NCBI GenBank assembly: GCA_958412345.1
Contig: CATYSO010000001.1
Location: 1-64,000 of the forward strand
Direction: 5' to 3'
Source of the DNA: an uncultured Collinsella sp.
GTDB taxonomy: Bacteria; Actinomycetota; Coriobacteriia; Coriobacteriales; Coriobacteriaceae
Length of the DNA stretch: 64,000 nucleotides
This document shows, one piece after another, positions 23,326-31,988 of the stretch. Made by a program: the position numbers and the translations under genes. Numbering within the stretch: position 1 is the stretch's first letter; each line of letters begins with the position of its first letter. The notes beneath the pieces are model-generated. The model saw only the letters and a list, made by a program, of their open reading frames with translations, did not search any database and was not told where the DNA came from.

Positions 23326-26007
23326 CTACTCCTTCTCGACCGCGCGCATGATCGCCTTGTAGATCTCCATCAGCGGAATGATCAGGAAGGCCAGGCCCAG
23401 GGCAGCGACAACGCCCTTGAGCTCAAGCGTCACGGGGCCAAAGAACATCTCGGCAAGCGTCGGCTGCACGGTCACAATCACCGTCAGCACCAGCGCCAGC
23501 GCGGCGGAAGCCCACAGCCACATGTTCTGCTTCTTCATCTTAAACAGCGACGTGCGACGGCTGCGCATATTGAAGCAGTGGAAGATCTCGACCATGTTGA
23601 GCGTGATGAACGCCATCATCACGCCTTCCTCGTCGGCATTGCCGGCGATCATATCGGCGATGTGGATGTAGCCCATGTCAAAGTACACGCCCACAAAGAA
23701 GCTCGCCAGCACCAGCACGGTGATGATTAGGCCCTGGACCACACAGTCCAGGCCCATATTGCCGGCAAAGACGCCGTCCTTGGCGTTGCGCGGCTTGCGC
23801 TTCATGATGTCGCCCTCGGCATCCTCCATGCCCAACGCGAGCGCGGGGAAGCAGTCGGTAACTAGGTTCACCCACAGCAGCTGCACCGGCTGGAAGATGG
23901 TAAAGCCGATGAGCGTGGCGATAAACACCGAGAACACCTCGGCAAGGTTGGCCGAAAGCAGGAACTGGATGACCTTGCGGATGTTGTCGTAGATGCGACG
24001 GCCCTCTTCGCAGGCACCGATGATGGTGGCGAAGTTGTCGTCGGCGAGCACCATGTCGGCGACGTTCTTGGTGACATCGGTACCGGTAATGCCCATGCCC
24101 ACGCCGATGTCGGCGCGCTTGATGGACGGAGCGTCGTTGACGCCGTCGCCCGTCATGGCCACGATCTGGTCGCGCGACTTCCAAGCCTCGACGATGCGGG
24201 TCTTGTGCTCGGGCTGGACGCGGGCGTACACGCCGTAATCCTCGATGTGCGCGTCGAGCTCCTCGTCGCTCATGCGATCGAGGTCGGCACCGGTGATGGC
24301 CTGGCTGCGATCGGCGACGATGCCCAGCTGCTTGGCGATGGCCACGGCGGTGTCGATGTGGTCGCCCGTGATCATGACGGTGCGGATACCGGCGTCGTGC
24401 GCCTCGCGGATGGCGTCGGCGACCTCGGGGCGGACCGGATCAATCATGCCGGACAGGCCGCAAAAGACCAGGTCGTGCTCGAGCGCGGCGGGGCTGCAGT
24501 CGGCCGGGACCTCGGTGTAGGTGCGGCTTGCCAGCGCCAGCACGCGCAGGGCCTCGTCGGCCATGGCCTTGTTGGCGGCCACGAGCTCGGCACGACGCTC
24601 CTCGGTCAGTGGAACGACCTTGTCGCCGTCGTAGATATGGGTGCACAGGCCGATCACCACGTCGGGCGCGCCCTTGGTGTACTGCTCGTACTCGCCGTCC
24701 AGGGTCTCGACGACCACGGACATCATCTTGCGGCCGGAGTCGAACGGGGCCTCGCCCACGCGCGGATGCTCGGCGGTCAGACCGGTGAGCCCCGCCTTGC
24801 CGGCGTCGTTGACGAGCGCGCACTCAGTCGGCTCACCCACGGCCTCGCCCAGCTCCTCATCCCACTGGGCGTCGGAGCACAGAGCCATACCGGCCAGGAA
24901 CTTCTCCTCAGGCGCGGCGAGCTCGTGCTTGACGACGGTCATCTTGTTTTGGGTAAGGGTGCCGGTCTTGTCGGAGCAGATGGTCTGCGTGCAGCCAAGG
25001 GTCTCGACAGCAGAGAGCTTGCGGATAATCGCCTGGCGCTTGGCCATCTTGGTCACGCCAAGCGACAGCACGATGGTCACGACGGCGACCAGACCCTCGG
25101 GGATGGCAGCGACGGCGAGCGAGACAGCGACCATAAAGGTGTCGAGCAAGGCAGTCGGATCGGTAAGGACGTTGCCCACGCCGTGGCGGAGGATGTCAAC
25201 GCCAAAGATCACGACGCAGATGATAATCACCATGATGGTGAGGATGCGGCTGAGCTCGGCAAGCTTCACCTGCAGCGGCGTGAGCTCTTCCTTGGCCTCG
25301 GCCAGGGCGCCGGCGATCTTACCCATCTCGGTGTTCATGCCGGTGCCGACCACGACGGCGCGGCCGCGGCCGTATACCACGGTGGAACCCATGTAGCACA
25401 TGTTCTTGCGGTCGCCGAGCGGCACGTCATCGGTGCCCGCGGCAAGCTCAATCACGTCGGCGTGCTTCTCTACGGGCACCGACTCGCCGGTGAGCGCGGC
25501 CTCTTCGATCTTCATCGTGGCGCTCTCGAGCACACGGCAGTCGGCCGGGACGGAGTCGCCCGCCTCGAGCATGATCACGTCGCCGGGCACGAGCTCGGCG
25601 CTCGGCAGGTGCACGAGCTTGCCGTCGCGCAACACCTTGGACTGCGCCGCGCTCATCTCCTGCAGGGCCTCGAGGGCCTCCTCGCTCTTGGCTTCCTGGA
25701 CCACGCCCAGCACCGAGTTGACGATAACGACGAACATGATGATGAAGACATCGGCAAAGTCGGGCTCGCCCTTGACCATGCCCGTGAGTGCACTGATGAC
25801 AGCGGCAACGATCAGCATGATGACCATGGGGTCGGCCATCTGCTCAAAGAAGCGCTTCCACAACGGTGTCTTCTCTGCTTCCTCGAGCTTGTTAGGGCCT
25901 GTCTTGGCGAGGCGCGACGACGCCTCGCCGGTGCTCAGGCCGAGGTTCTCATCGACACCCTGGTCGCTGAGCACCTCCGCCGCGGCGGACAGGTATTCCT
26001 TTTGCAT
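23326..26007 (-). CDS. P-type Ca2+-transporting ATPase
   Basis: A P2-type cation pump of 893 residues, probably exporting Ca2+ at the cost of ATP. The N-terminal cation ATPase domain is followed by TM1-2 (about 58-100), the actuator TGES at 173-176, TM4 with IPEGL (302-306), the phosphorylation motif DKTGT at 346-350 and the hinge TGDGVNDAPSIKRADIG. The C-terminal six-helix domain includes NLVTDCFPALALG. PEGL and the NLxTD motif favour Ca2+ over heavy metals. No regulator gene is adjacent. Its leader can fold over the ribosome site (26011-26071). Confidence 0.94.
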   Translation of the reverse strand: MQKEYLSAAAEVLSDQGVDENLGLSTGEASSRLAKTGPNKLEEAEKTPLWKRFFEQMADPMVIMLIVAAVISALTGMVKGEPDFADVFIIMFVVIVNSVLGVVQEAKSEEALEALQEMSAAQSKVLRDGKLVHLPSAELVPGDVIMLEAGDSVPADCRVLESATMKIEEAALTGESVPVEKHADVIELAAGTDDVPLGDRKNMCYMGSTVVYGRGRAVVVGTGMNTEMGKIAGALAEAKEELTPLQVKLAELSRILTIMVIIICVVIFGVDILRHGVGNVLTDPTALLDTFMVAVSLAVAAIPEGLVAVVTIVLSLGVTKMAKRQAIIRKLSAVETLGCTQTICSDKTGTLTQNKMTVVKHELAAPEEKFLAGMALCSDAQWDEELGEAVGEPTECALVNDAGKAGLTGLTAEHPRVGEAPFDSGRKMMSVVVETLDGEYEQYTKGAPDVVIGLCTHIYDGDKVVPLTEERRAELVAANKAMADEALRVLALASRTYTEVPADCSPAALEHDLVFCGLSGMIDPVRPEVADAIREAHDAGIRTVMITGDHIDTAVAIAKQLGIVADRSQAITGADLDRMSDEELDAHIEDYGVYARVQPEHKTRIVEAWKSRDQIVAMTGDGVNDAPSIKRADIGVGMGITGTDVTKNVADMVLADDNFATIIGACEEGRRIYDNIRKVIQFLLSANLAEVFSVFIATLIGFTIFQPVQLLWVNLVTDCFPALALGMEDAEGDIMKRKPRNAKDGVFAGNMGLDCVVQGLIITVLVLASFFVGVYFDMGYIHIADMIAGNADEEGVMMAFITLNMVEIFHCFNMRSRRTSLFKMKKQNMWLWASAALALVLTVIVTVQPTLAEMFFGPVTLELKGVVAALGLAFLIIPLMEIYKAIMRAVEKE

Positions 26008-26010
26008 ATA

Positions 26011-26071
26011 GAGTCCCCTCCTGGGATTCGGGCCACTCAGCAGATTGATGCCCGATCATAATTCCCAGGAG
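26011..26071 (-). promoter_or_regulatory. Leader hairpin covering the ATPase ribosome site
   Basis: Minus strand: CTCCTGGGA pairs perfectly with TCCCAGGAG, and inside it TCGGGC pairs with GCCCGA. The 3' arm carries the AGGAG of the ribosome site (AGGAGGGG), 10 nt before ATG 26007, so the folded leader would block translation. Confidence 0.6.
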
Positions 26072-26449
26072 AAGGGCAAGGGCTCATCAAGGCTGCCGTG
26101 CTGAGCGGCAGTTGATAGTGGAGCTATGGTACCCCAAAGCGGCGCGTCTAGCCAAAACATTCCAATTGGAAACACGGCTCGAGTGCAACGGTGCAGACCG
26201 TGTGATGCTCAATGTTGGTAAAACGTTTTTTCTTCGGCACTTCGTCAAACTGAAATATCGCCCAGATAGCAGCGGTAAGAGCAGTTGGTAAAATTTTTGC
26301 ATATACCGTTTTTCCCGCAAAAAATGAACTTCTTAATCGGCATACGGTCGTTTTTTTGGGGTATTCGGTCGGTATTTCGTTATAATCAACTCGATTTTAT
26401 TTCTTATGGTTTATCTATCAGCGCAAGACGATGTCAGATGGAGGTCTGA
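26072..26449 (+). promoter_or_regulatory. pyk: Intergenic region with the pyk promoter
   Basis: The gap between the divergent ATPase and pyk genes has no supported coding frame. A consensus -10 TATAAT lies at 26381-26386; no good -35 is found 16-18 bp upstream. The GGAGG at 26440-26444 is the pyk ribosome site. The rest is AT-richer than the surroundings. Confidence 0.55.
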
Positions 26450-27910
26450 ATGTACAAGCGCACCAAGATTGTATGCACCATGGGTCCCGCCTGCGATAGC
26501 GACGAGACCATCCGCGAGATGATCAAGGCGGGCATGAACGTCGCCCGTTTTAACTTCTCGCACGGATCCTACGACGAGCACCACGGTCGCATCGAGCGCG
26601 TCCGTCGTATTTCCAAGGAGCTCGGTCTGCCCGTCGGCATCCTGCTCGACACCAAGGGCCCCGAGGTCCGCACCGGCCTTCTGGTCGACGGCAAGAAGGT
26701 TGCCGTCAAGACCGGCGACAAGATCGTCGTCACTGCTCAGCCCACGTCCGAGGATTTCCACGGCACCGCTGAGCACATCTCCCTCGACTACCTGGCTCTG
26801 CCCTCCGAGGTCGAGAAGGGCTCCCTCATCCTGATCGATGACGGCCTGGTTGCCCTCGAGGTCGAGTCCGTCGACGGCCAGGACATGACCTGCGTCGTTA
26901 AGAACGACGGCCTGATCGGCGAGCGCAAGGGCGTCAACATGCCCAACGTCAACATCTCGCTGCCCGCCATCACCGAGCGCGATCGTCAGGACATCCTCTT
27001 TGGCCTGACCGAGAACATCGACTACATCGCCGCTTCCTTCATCCGTGACGGCGAGTCCGTCCGCGGCATCCGCGAGCTTTGCCGCGAGAACGGTGGCGAG
27101 CACGTGACGATCTTCCCGAAGATCGAGTGCGCCCTGGGCGTCGAGAACTTTGACGAGATCCTCGAGGCTTCCGACGGCATCATGGTCGCCCGTGGCGACC
27201 TGGGCATCGAGATCAAGCCCGAGCTCGTTCCCCACATCCAGAAGGAGATCATCGCCAAGTGCAACGCGGCTTACAAGCCCGTCATCACCGCTACGCAGAT
27301 GCTCGACTCCATGCAGCAGAACCCGCGCCCGACGCGCGCCGAGGTTGCCGACGTTGCTAACGCCATCTACGACGGCACCGACGCCGTTATGCTCTCTGGC
27401 GAGTCCGCTGCCGGTAAGTACCCGGTCGAGGCCGTTAAGATGCAGGCCAGCATTGCTCTCGAGACCGAGAAGTACCTCCCGGCTCACGCTCCGCTCGAGG
27501 TTCCGGCCGATGCTCACGGCACCCGCGTCGTCAACAACGTTGTGGGTATGTCCGCTGTGAACATGGCTACCACCGTTGGCGCCAAGTGCATCACCGTGCC
27601 GACGACCACTGGTCGTACCGCTCGCCTGATCTCGCACTTCCGTCCCAACATGCCGATCTGCGCGTTCTCCCGCCACGAGTGGGCCGTCCAGCAGATGATC
27701 ATGTACTGGGGCGTTATCCCGCATCAGGCCGAGATTACCCAGGGCACCGTCAACGGCACGATCGTCAAGGCGATCGAGACCGCAAAGGAGCTCGGCTACG
27801 TCGAGGCCGGCGATCTGACCGTCGCCACCGCCGGCGATCCCCGCATGAGCGTCCAGCTCGAGGACAAGGTCTCCTCGACCAACGTCGCTTACGTCGCTCA
27901 GGTGCGCTAA
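26450..27910 (+). CDS. pyk: Pyruvate kinase
   Basis: The last glycolytic step, phosphoenolpyruvate plus ADP to pyruvate plus ATP. The 486-residue product has KIVCTMGPACDS, NFSHGSYDEH, LLDTKGPEVRTG, the catalytic IFPKIECALGVENF, MVARGDLGIEI and ATQMLDSMQQ in family order, and the C-terminal allosteric domain. The frame is strongly biased to C- or T-ending codons, more so than its neighbours, as in highly expressed genes. It is monocistronic, with its own promoter and terminator. Confidence 0.98.
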   Translation: MYKRTKIVCTMGPACDSDETIREMIKAGMNVARFNFSHGSYDEHHGRIERVRRISKELGLPVGILLDTKGPEVRTGLLVDGKKVAVKTGDKIVVTAQPTSEDFHGTAEHISLDYLALPSEVEKGSLILIDDGLVALEVESVDGQDMTCVVKNDGLIGERKGVNMPNVNISLPAITERDRQDILFGLTENIDYIAASFIRDGESVRGIRELCRENGGEHVTIFPKIECALGVENFDEILEASDGIMVARGDLGIEIKPELVPHIQKEIIAKCNAAYKPVITATQMLDSMQQNPRPTRAEVADVANAIYDGTDAVMLSGESAAGKYPVEAVKMQASIALETEKYLPAHAPLEVPADAHGTRVVNNVVGMSAVNMATTVGAKCITVPTTTGRTARLISHFRPNMPICAFSRHEWAVQQMIMYWGVIPHQAEITQGTVNGTIVKAIETAKELGYVEAGDLTVATAGDPRMSVQLEDKVSSTNVAYVAQVR

Positions 27911-27938
27911 ATCACACTTTCAAGCACACTTGCATTGC

Positions 27939-27975
27939 AAAGGGCCCGGAAGGCTTTGCCTTCCGGGCCCTTTTT
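27939..27975 (+). terminator. Terminator of pyk
   Basis: AAAGGGCCCGGAAGGC with its complement, a TTT loop, then TTTTT. A perfect 16-bp stem. Confidence 0.95.
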
Positions 27976-28154
27976 CTGTATGCCGATGCCGGGGCACGGC
28001 AAAACACGCGCCCATTTCTTTACCAAAAGCACGAAATCCGCCCTTCAAGGCCCAGAACTAGGACTCCTGGCTCCAAAAGTGTTCGCCCGGCGGCAAGCCC
28101 ACACCCCTTGCAGAACTGCTAAATCGTTTTAGCAAGGTCAAAATCAGCCACGTT

Positions 28155-28282
28155 TTCGGAAGTATGCGGCAAATTCTGGGACCTCCGAGCACTCCCCGTT
28201 TTTCCGCAACAAAATGCCTGATAAACTAGCCTCAAAAGCCAGGTCTGCTCACAGGGTTCAGATTTTGCCGCATACTTCCGAA
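28155..28282. repeat. Long inverted repeat LIR2
   Basis: 24-nt arms (28155-28178, 28259-28282) match at 23 positions (TTCGGAAGTATGCGGCAAA...). The 80-nt interior has no strong fold. It ends 54 nt before the start of the nuclease-like gene; the rest of the 27976-28335 gap shows nothing else. Confidence 0.8.
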
Positions 28283-28335
28283 TTGACACTGGCACTCCTT
28301 AATCCATAGGCACGTTTTTCAGCTAGGAGGGCATC

Positions 28336-29409
28336 GTGGACCTGACACTATGCGGCCAAACTGCTTTTTACTATCACCGCATTCCGCCGCAAATACTGGG
28401 TCTTTACCCTGCCATTAGCCTTGGCACTATGGATCGCAGATGTTGCGGCCTCGGAAGCCATGCGGTTATAAAAGACCTGCTTCACGCCCCGCTTCACAGG
28501 CTTGTATTCACCCGGGCACAATCCGGGTCGCGAAGCCTGTTCAAATCGCACCTCCTGACTCAAGAGCCACCTCCCGGCTCGTTTAGGCAGACTGAGCATG
28601 GATTTGATGTCACGTCGCCGGAGTTTACGCTGCTCAACCTTGCTACGCAGGTCTCACGTAGCCAATTACTCATGGCCTGTTACGAGATGTGCGGCTCCTT
28701 TGCAGTGTTTAAGCCCTGCGTGCGAACGCAGCAACAATTCGATGAAGCTATCTCGCTTAAGCTCATTCCGCCTAACTGCGGTTGGGAGCGGATCCAAGAC
28801 GTCAACGGCAAAGACACCAACCTATGGAAGCGTACGCCGCTCCTTGCCGCGGCGGATATCGCTGCGTTCGCCAAGCAGGCCGCAGGCCTGCGCGGCGTCA
28901 AGCAGCTTCGTTGGGCGGTCGAGCACATGACGGGGCAGACCGCCTCGCCCTTCGAGGTGCAAACCTCCATGCTCGTCTCACTTCCCCGCGATGAAGGCGG
29001 CCTGGGCATCCATATCGCAAACAACGTCCGCATCCCGCTCAGCGAGGCCGCGCGTTCGCTGTATGACAAAACCTGTTGCTATGCCGATATCCTCATCGAG
29101 AGCGCTACCGACAGCATGGGCGTCATCCTGGAATGCCAGGGCCGCTCCGCTCATGACAACGAAGCCGCAAGCCTCTCCGATGCCGAGCGCACCACCGCCC
29201 TCACAAGCATGGGCTACGACGTTATCCAGATCACCTACGATCAAATCAAAGACACGAAGAGCTTTAACAACATCGCTGAGCTCATCTACAAAAAGGCAAG
29301 ACTCCCCTACGCGCCGAAGACCAAACAGGAGCACACCGTCGAAGATGCCCTTCGACGGGAGCTGCTGGTTGATTGGGATGAGCTGTTCGCCGTCAAGCCA
29401 ACCAGCTAG
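28336..29409 (+). CDS. Orphan protein with a DUF559-like nuclease C-terminus
   Basis: 357 residues from GTG 28336, with AGGAGG 6 nt upstream. The N-terminal two thirds I do not recognise: YYHRIPPQILGLYP near the start, then Cys/His-rich patches and a helical region. The C-terminal part (ADILIESATDSMGVILECQGRSAH... ALTSMGYDVIQITYDQI) resembles the PD-(D/E)xK fold of DUF559/Vsr proteins, with E-C-Q-G and the G-Y-D-V-I-x-I strand. It may be a nuclease or an AbiEi-like regulator. The next gene is convergent and overlaps by 4 bp, so no partner gene follows. Confidence 0.65.
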   Translation: MDLTLCGQTAFYYHRIPPQILGLYPAISLGTMDRRCCGLGSHAVIKDLLHAPLHRLVFTRAQSGSRSLFKSHLLTQEPPPGSFRQTEHGFDVTSPEFTLLNLATQVSRSQLLMACYEMCGSFAVFKPCVRTQQQFDEAISLKLIPPNCGWERIQDVNGKDTNLWKRTPLLAAADIAAFAKQAAGLRGVKQLRWAVEHMTGQTASPFEVQTSMLVSLPRDEGGLGIHIANNVRIPLSEAARSLYDKTCCYADILIESATDSMGVILECQGRSAHDNEAASLSDAERTTALTSMGYDVIQITYDQIKDTKSFNNIAELIYKKARLPYAPKTKQEHTVEDALRRELLVDWDELFAVKPTS

Positions 29410-30254
29410 CAGCTGGCGATCAGAGGAACCGCGGGCGCGTCAGGAGCGGCGATGCGCTCGGCGAAGCCGGTTTCGGTCAGTTCGATAACCTCGGTAAACG
29501 TTGCATCGAAAAACTCCTCAGTTAGCAGGCGGTATGGCGGATGATCGGGCTCACCGGGGTTTTCGCGCACAATCTCGTGCATAACGCCGATGGTCTTAAG
29601 CACATACTCCTTATGGATGGGATACTGCCCAAAACGCGTCGCCGCAGTATACAGGCGATCGGTCGCGCGCGGAATCGAAACAATGCCGAGCGTCTTACCA
29701 AACCAGTCAAAGTCACCTTGCTTTTTAATGCGGAATTCCTCGCACGGCTTGCCGCCGTGCGCCTCCAGGTACTGATTCACGCGCGTATTCCATACGGTAT
29801 CGGCCACCAGATGCGACCAGACACCCAGTGTCAAATCGAGCAACGACTGCGCCACATCTTCGGACGCAAGCGAGAACTCACAGGCGCCGGGACCGGCAAC
29901 CGGCCCGGCATCCTTGTAGCGCTGGGGATAGTGCACGCGGTTCAGTCGCTCGCGTTCCTCGATAATCGAGGTCGCCGCGGCTGGCGCACCGATGGGCGAA
30001 CTTTTAAGCAACGGTGCCACATAGGTATCCCAGAACTCATGCTCACGAGGCTTAGGGATGGGCTCAGGCTTGGCAAAGTGCGTAATGCGGTACGGGATGG
30101 GATCGGCGATGCCAGGGACCATATAGCCCACAAAGATGTCCGGAACCACGCAGCCAAACAAAAAGGCATTGCGGTCGCGCACGCTATCGGCAAGCGCACC
30201 GGTGCGCTCCAGCAAACGCTCCGTCTGAGCGATATGAATGTTCCAGCTTGGCAT
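29406..30254 (-). CDS. Zinc-dependent phospholipase C-like protein
   Basis: 282 residues, starting at ATG 30254 (MPSWNIHIAQTERLL) after GGGGGTGG. It follows the prokaryotic Zn-dependent phospholipase C/S1-P1-like helical fold: an N-terminal Trp and His, FLFGCVVPDIFVGYMV with metal-ligand Asp, and LGVWSHLVADTVWN with the His/Asp pair. There is no signal peptide, so it is probably intracellular, unlike secreted phospholipases. The substrate is unknown. Convergent with the nuclease-like gene. Confidence 0.75.
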   Translation of the reverse strand: MPSWNIHIAQTERLLERTGALADSVRDRNAFLFGCVVPDIFVGYMVPGIADPIPYRITHFAKPEPIPKPREHEFWDTYVAPLLKSSPIGAPAAATSIIEERERLNRVHYPQRYKDAGPVAGPGACEFSLASEDVAQSLLDLTLGVWSHLVADTVWNTRVNQYLEAHGGKPCEEFRIKKQGDFDWFGKTLGIVSIPRATDRLYTAATRFGQYPIHKEYVLKTIGVMHEIVRENPGEPDHPPYRLLTEEFFDATFTEVIELTETGFAERIAAPDAPAVPLIASC

Positions 30255-30334
30255 AGCCACCCCCATAAAAAACCTGGATAACTATACCATCACGGCAAAG
30301 CCGCGCGGGCGGCTACGCATCCTCTACGCAGCAA

Positions 30335-31129
30335 CTAGTCCGTAGCATCGCTTTCGGTTCCATACGACGGCACGGGCGCCTCGACCACATGGTGATATCG
30401 ATCGATATAGATGGCACGGGCCCCCAGGCGGCGCACCAAATCTTGATGGTGCGTACTCATCAAAACCGTCTTACCCGCCGCGACGTAAGCCAGCAAGAAG
30501 TTGACCACGATGTCGCATGAATCCTCGTCGAGCCCATTGGTAGGTTCGTCGAGGACCAAGATATCCGGGTTCATCGACACCACCGCAGCCAGCGCAACGC
30601 GCTTCTTTTGCCCGCCCGAAAGCTGATAGGGCGAGGCATCGACCAGATCGGCAACCTGGAACAGCTCCATGGCATCGCGGACGCGGCGCTCGAGCTCGTC
30701 TGTCGGCAGTCCCATCTGCGCGGGGCCAAAAGCAACTTCCTCGCCCACCGTAGCGCAGAACAGCTGGGCGTCGGCATTCTGGAACACAAAGCCCACGCGC
30801 TGATGAAAACGATGAGCGGCTGCGGAATCCTTGAGATATGCCGCATCGATCACGTGCCCGTCAAACAGGTACGCACCCGCGTCCGCGAGCTCAAGGCCGT
30901 TGATAAGGCGCATAATCGTCGTCTTACCGCAGCCGTTGGGACCGAGCAAGGCAACGAGTTCACCACGATCGACCTGCAGCGACACGCCATCGACAACCGT
31001 ATGCCCCGTATAGGAGAACACCACGTCGCGCAGCTCGATGAGCGGCGCGACCTCGGCGCCGCCCGCACCGTTCGTGCCCGCCGCGCTATTCATATCGATC
31101 GTCAAAACGTCGCCCTTCCCTATTTGCAT
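30335..31129 (-). CDS. cbiO: ECF transporter ATP-binding protein (CbiO/NikO)
   Basis: The ATPase subunit of an energy-coupling-factor metal importer. Core motifs are Walker A LLGPNGCGKTT, the Q-loop FVFQNADAQLF, the ABC signature LSGGQKKR, Walker B ILVLDEP and the H-loop STHH. The start is uncertain: ATG 31129 has a poor ribosome site, TTG 31105 has GAAGGG well placed, and ATG 31093 is also in frame. All three precede the conserved PLIELRDVVFSY. It is the last gene of the cbiM-cbiQ-cbiO operon. Confidence 0.92.
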   Translation of the reverse strand: MQIGKGDVLTIDMNSAAGTNGAGGAEVAPLIELRDVVFSYTGHTVVDGVSLQVDRGELVALLGPNGCGKTTIMRLINGLELADAGAYLFDGHVIDAAYLKDSAAAHRFHQRVGFVFQNADAQLFCATVGEEVAFGPAQMGLPTDELERRVRDAMELFQVADLVDASPYQLSGGQKKRVALAAVVSMNPDILVLDEPTNGLDEDSCDIVVNFLLAYVAAGKTVLMSTHHQDLVRRLGARAIYIDRYHHVVEAPVPSYGTESDATD

Positions 31130-31151
31130 CCCCAGCCAGAACCAGCAGCGC

Positions 31152-31988
31152 CTACAGCACGGCGCACAACACTGCCAGCAGCGCCATGCCGGCCGCATAG
31201 ACCGCATCTCGCCAGCCAAACCCGGCGCGCGCGGGCGCCGGATACGCACCGGCAAAGCCGCGGCAAAGCATAGCCTCGTCCATCGCGTGGCTGCATTCCA
31301 TCGCCTTGATAAAGGTCATGCCCATGATACCCGCGATTGAATCGGTTCGCGAAAATCCCTCAGGCGTACGGCCAACGCTGCGCAGCATGACCGATTCGGT
31401 CAGATCGTGCGCCGTGCGACCCAGTACCTCGATGTGCTTGAGCGCCATATCAAACGTAAAGATAACTTCGTCGGGTAGATGCAGTATCTTGAGCGCCGCC
31501 GACATGCGGCTCCACGTGAGGGTCCACGAAACGCCCAGCACCAGCGACACATTAATGAAGGTCTTGAGCGCAATCTTGAGCATGGCGCCCGCGGCAGAAG
31601 CGTCCAGCAGCAAGGCGGGCAGCGCCAGAACCACCGCGAGCCCCGCAGCGCCAAGCGCCGGCACAAAGGTTGCCCGCAGCCCGCGTACGGGGCGCACGGC
31701 AACGAGCACCAGCGCGATAGCCGCCATCGACATGAGGTACAGCGGGCTCTGTGTCAGACACACGCACAGGACGCAAACGAACATCCCCACCAGGCGCACC
31801 GGAGCCGAAACGCAAGAAAGGGCGCGGTCGACCATCGACCCGCCCTCGTGTGCGCCTCCACCCAGGCGAACCCGCTCAAGCAGGCTCGCCAGGTGCAGGA
31901 CATTCTTTTGCATCACACGATGCCGAGCCCCCGCGGGCTCGTATCGCTCCTCAGCCGCAAGCCAGCTAGGCAGCTCGGCTATTGCCAT
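31152..31988 (-). CDS. cbiQ: ECF transporter transmembrane component (CbiQ/NikQ)
   Basis: 278 residues with four or more membrane helices (70-105, 115-145, 155-170 and the C-terminus) and the coupling helices MSAALKILHLPDEVIFTF and EAMLCRGF, where CbiQ family members contact the ATPase. It overlaps cbiM by 23 bp. GTG 31994 is an alternative start with a closer ribosome site; the extra two residues do not matter functionally. Confidence 0.92.
   Translation of the reverse strand: MAIAELPSWLAAEERYEPAGARHRVMQKNVLHLASLLERVRLGGGAHEGGSMVDRALSCVSAPVRLVGMFVCVLCVCLTQSPLYLMSMAAIALVLVAVRPVRGLRATFVPALGAAGLAVVLALPALLLDASAAGAMLKIALKTFINVSLVLGVSWTLTWSRMSAALKILHLPDEVIFTFDMALKHIEVLGRTAHDLTESVMLRSVGRTPEGFSRTDSIAGIMGMTFIKAMECSHAMDEAMLCRGFAGAYPAPARAGFGWRDAVYAAGMALLAVLCAVL

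Noticed and set aside
26008..26110. yybP-ykoY (Mn2+) riboswitch upstream of the cation pump
   Set aside because: The conserved internal loop sequences are not recognisable; only a ribosome-site hairpin is supported.
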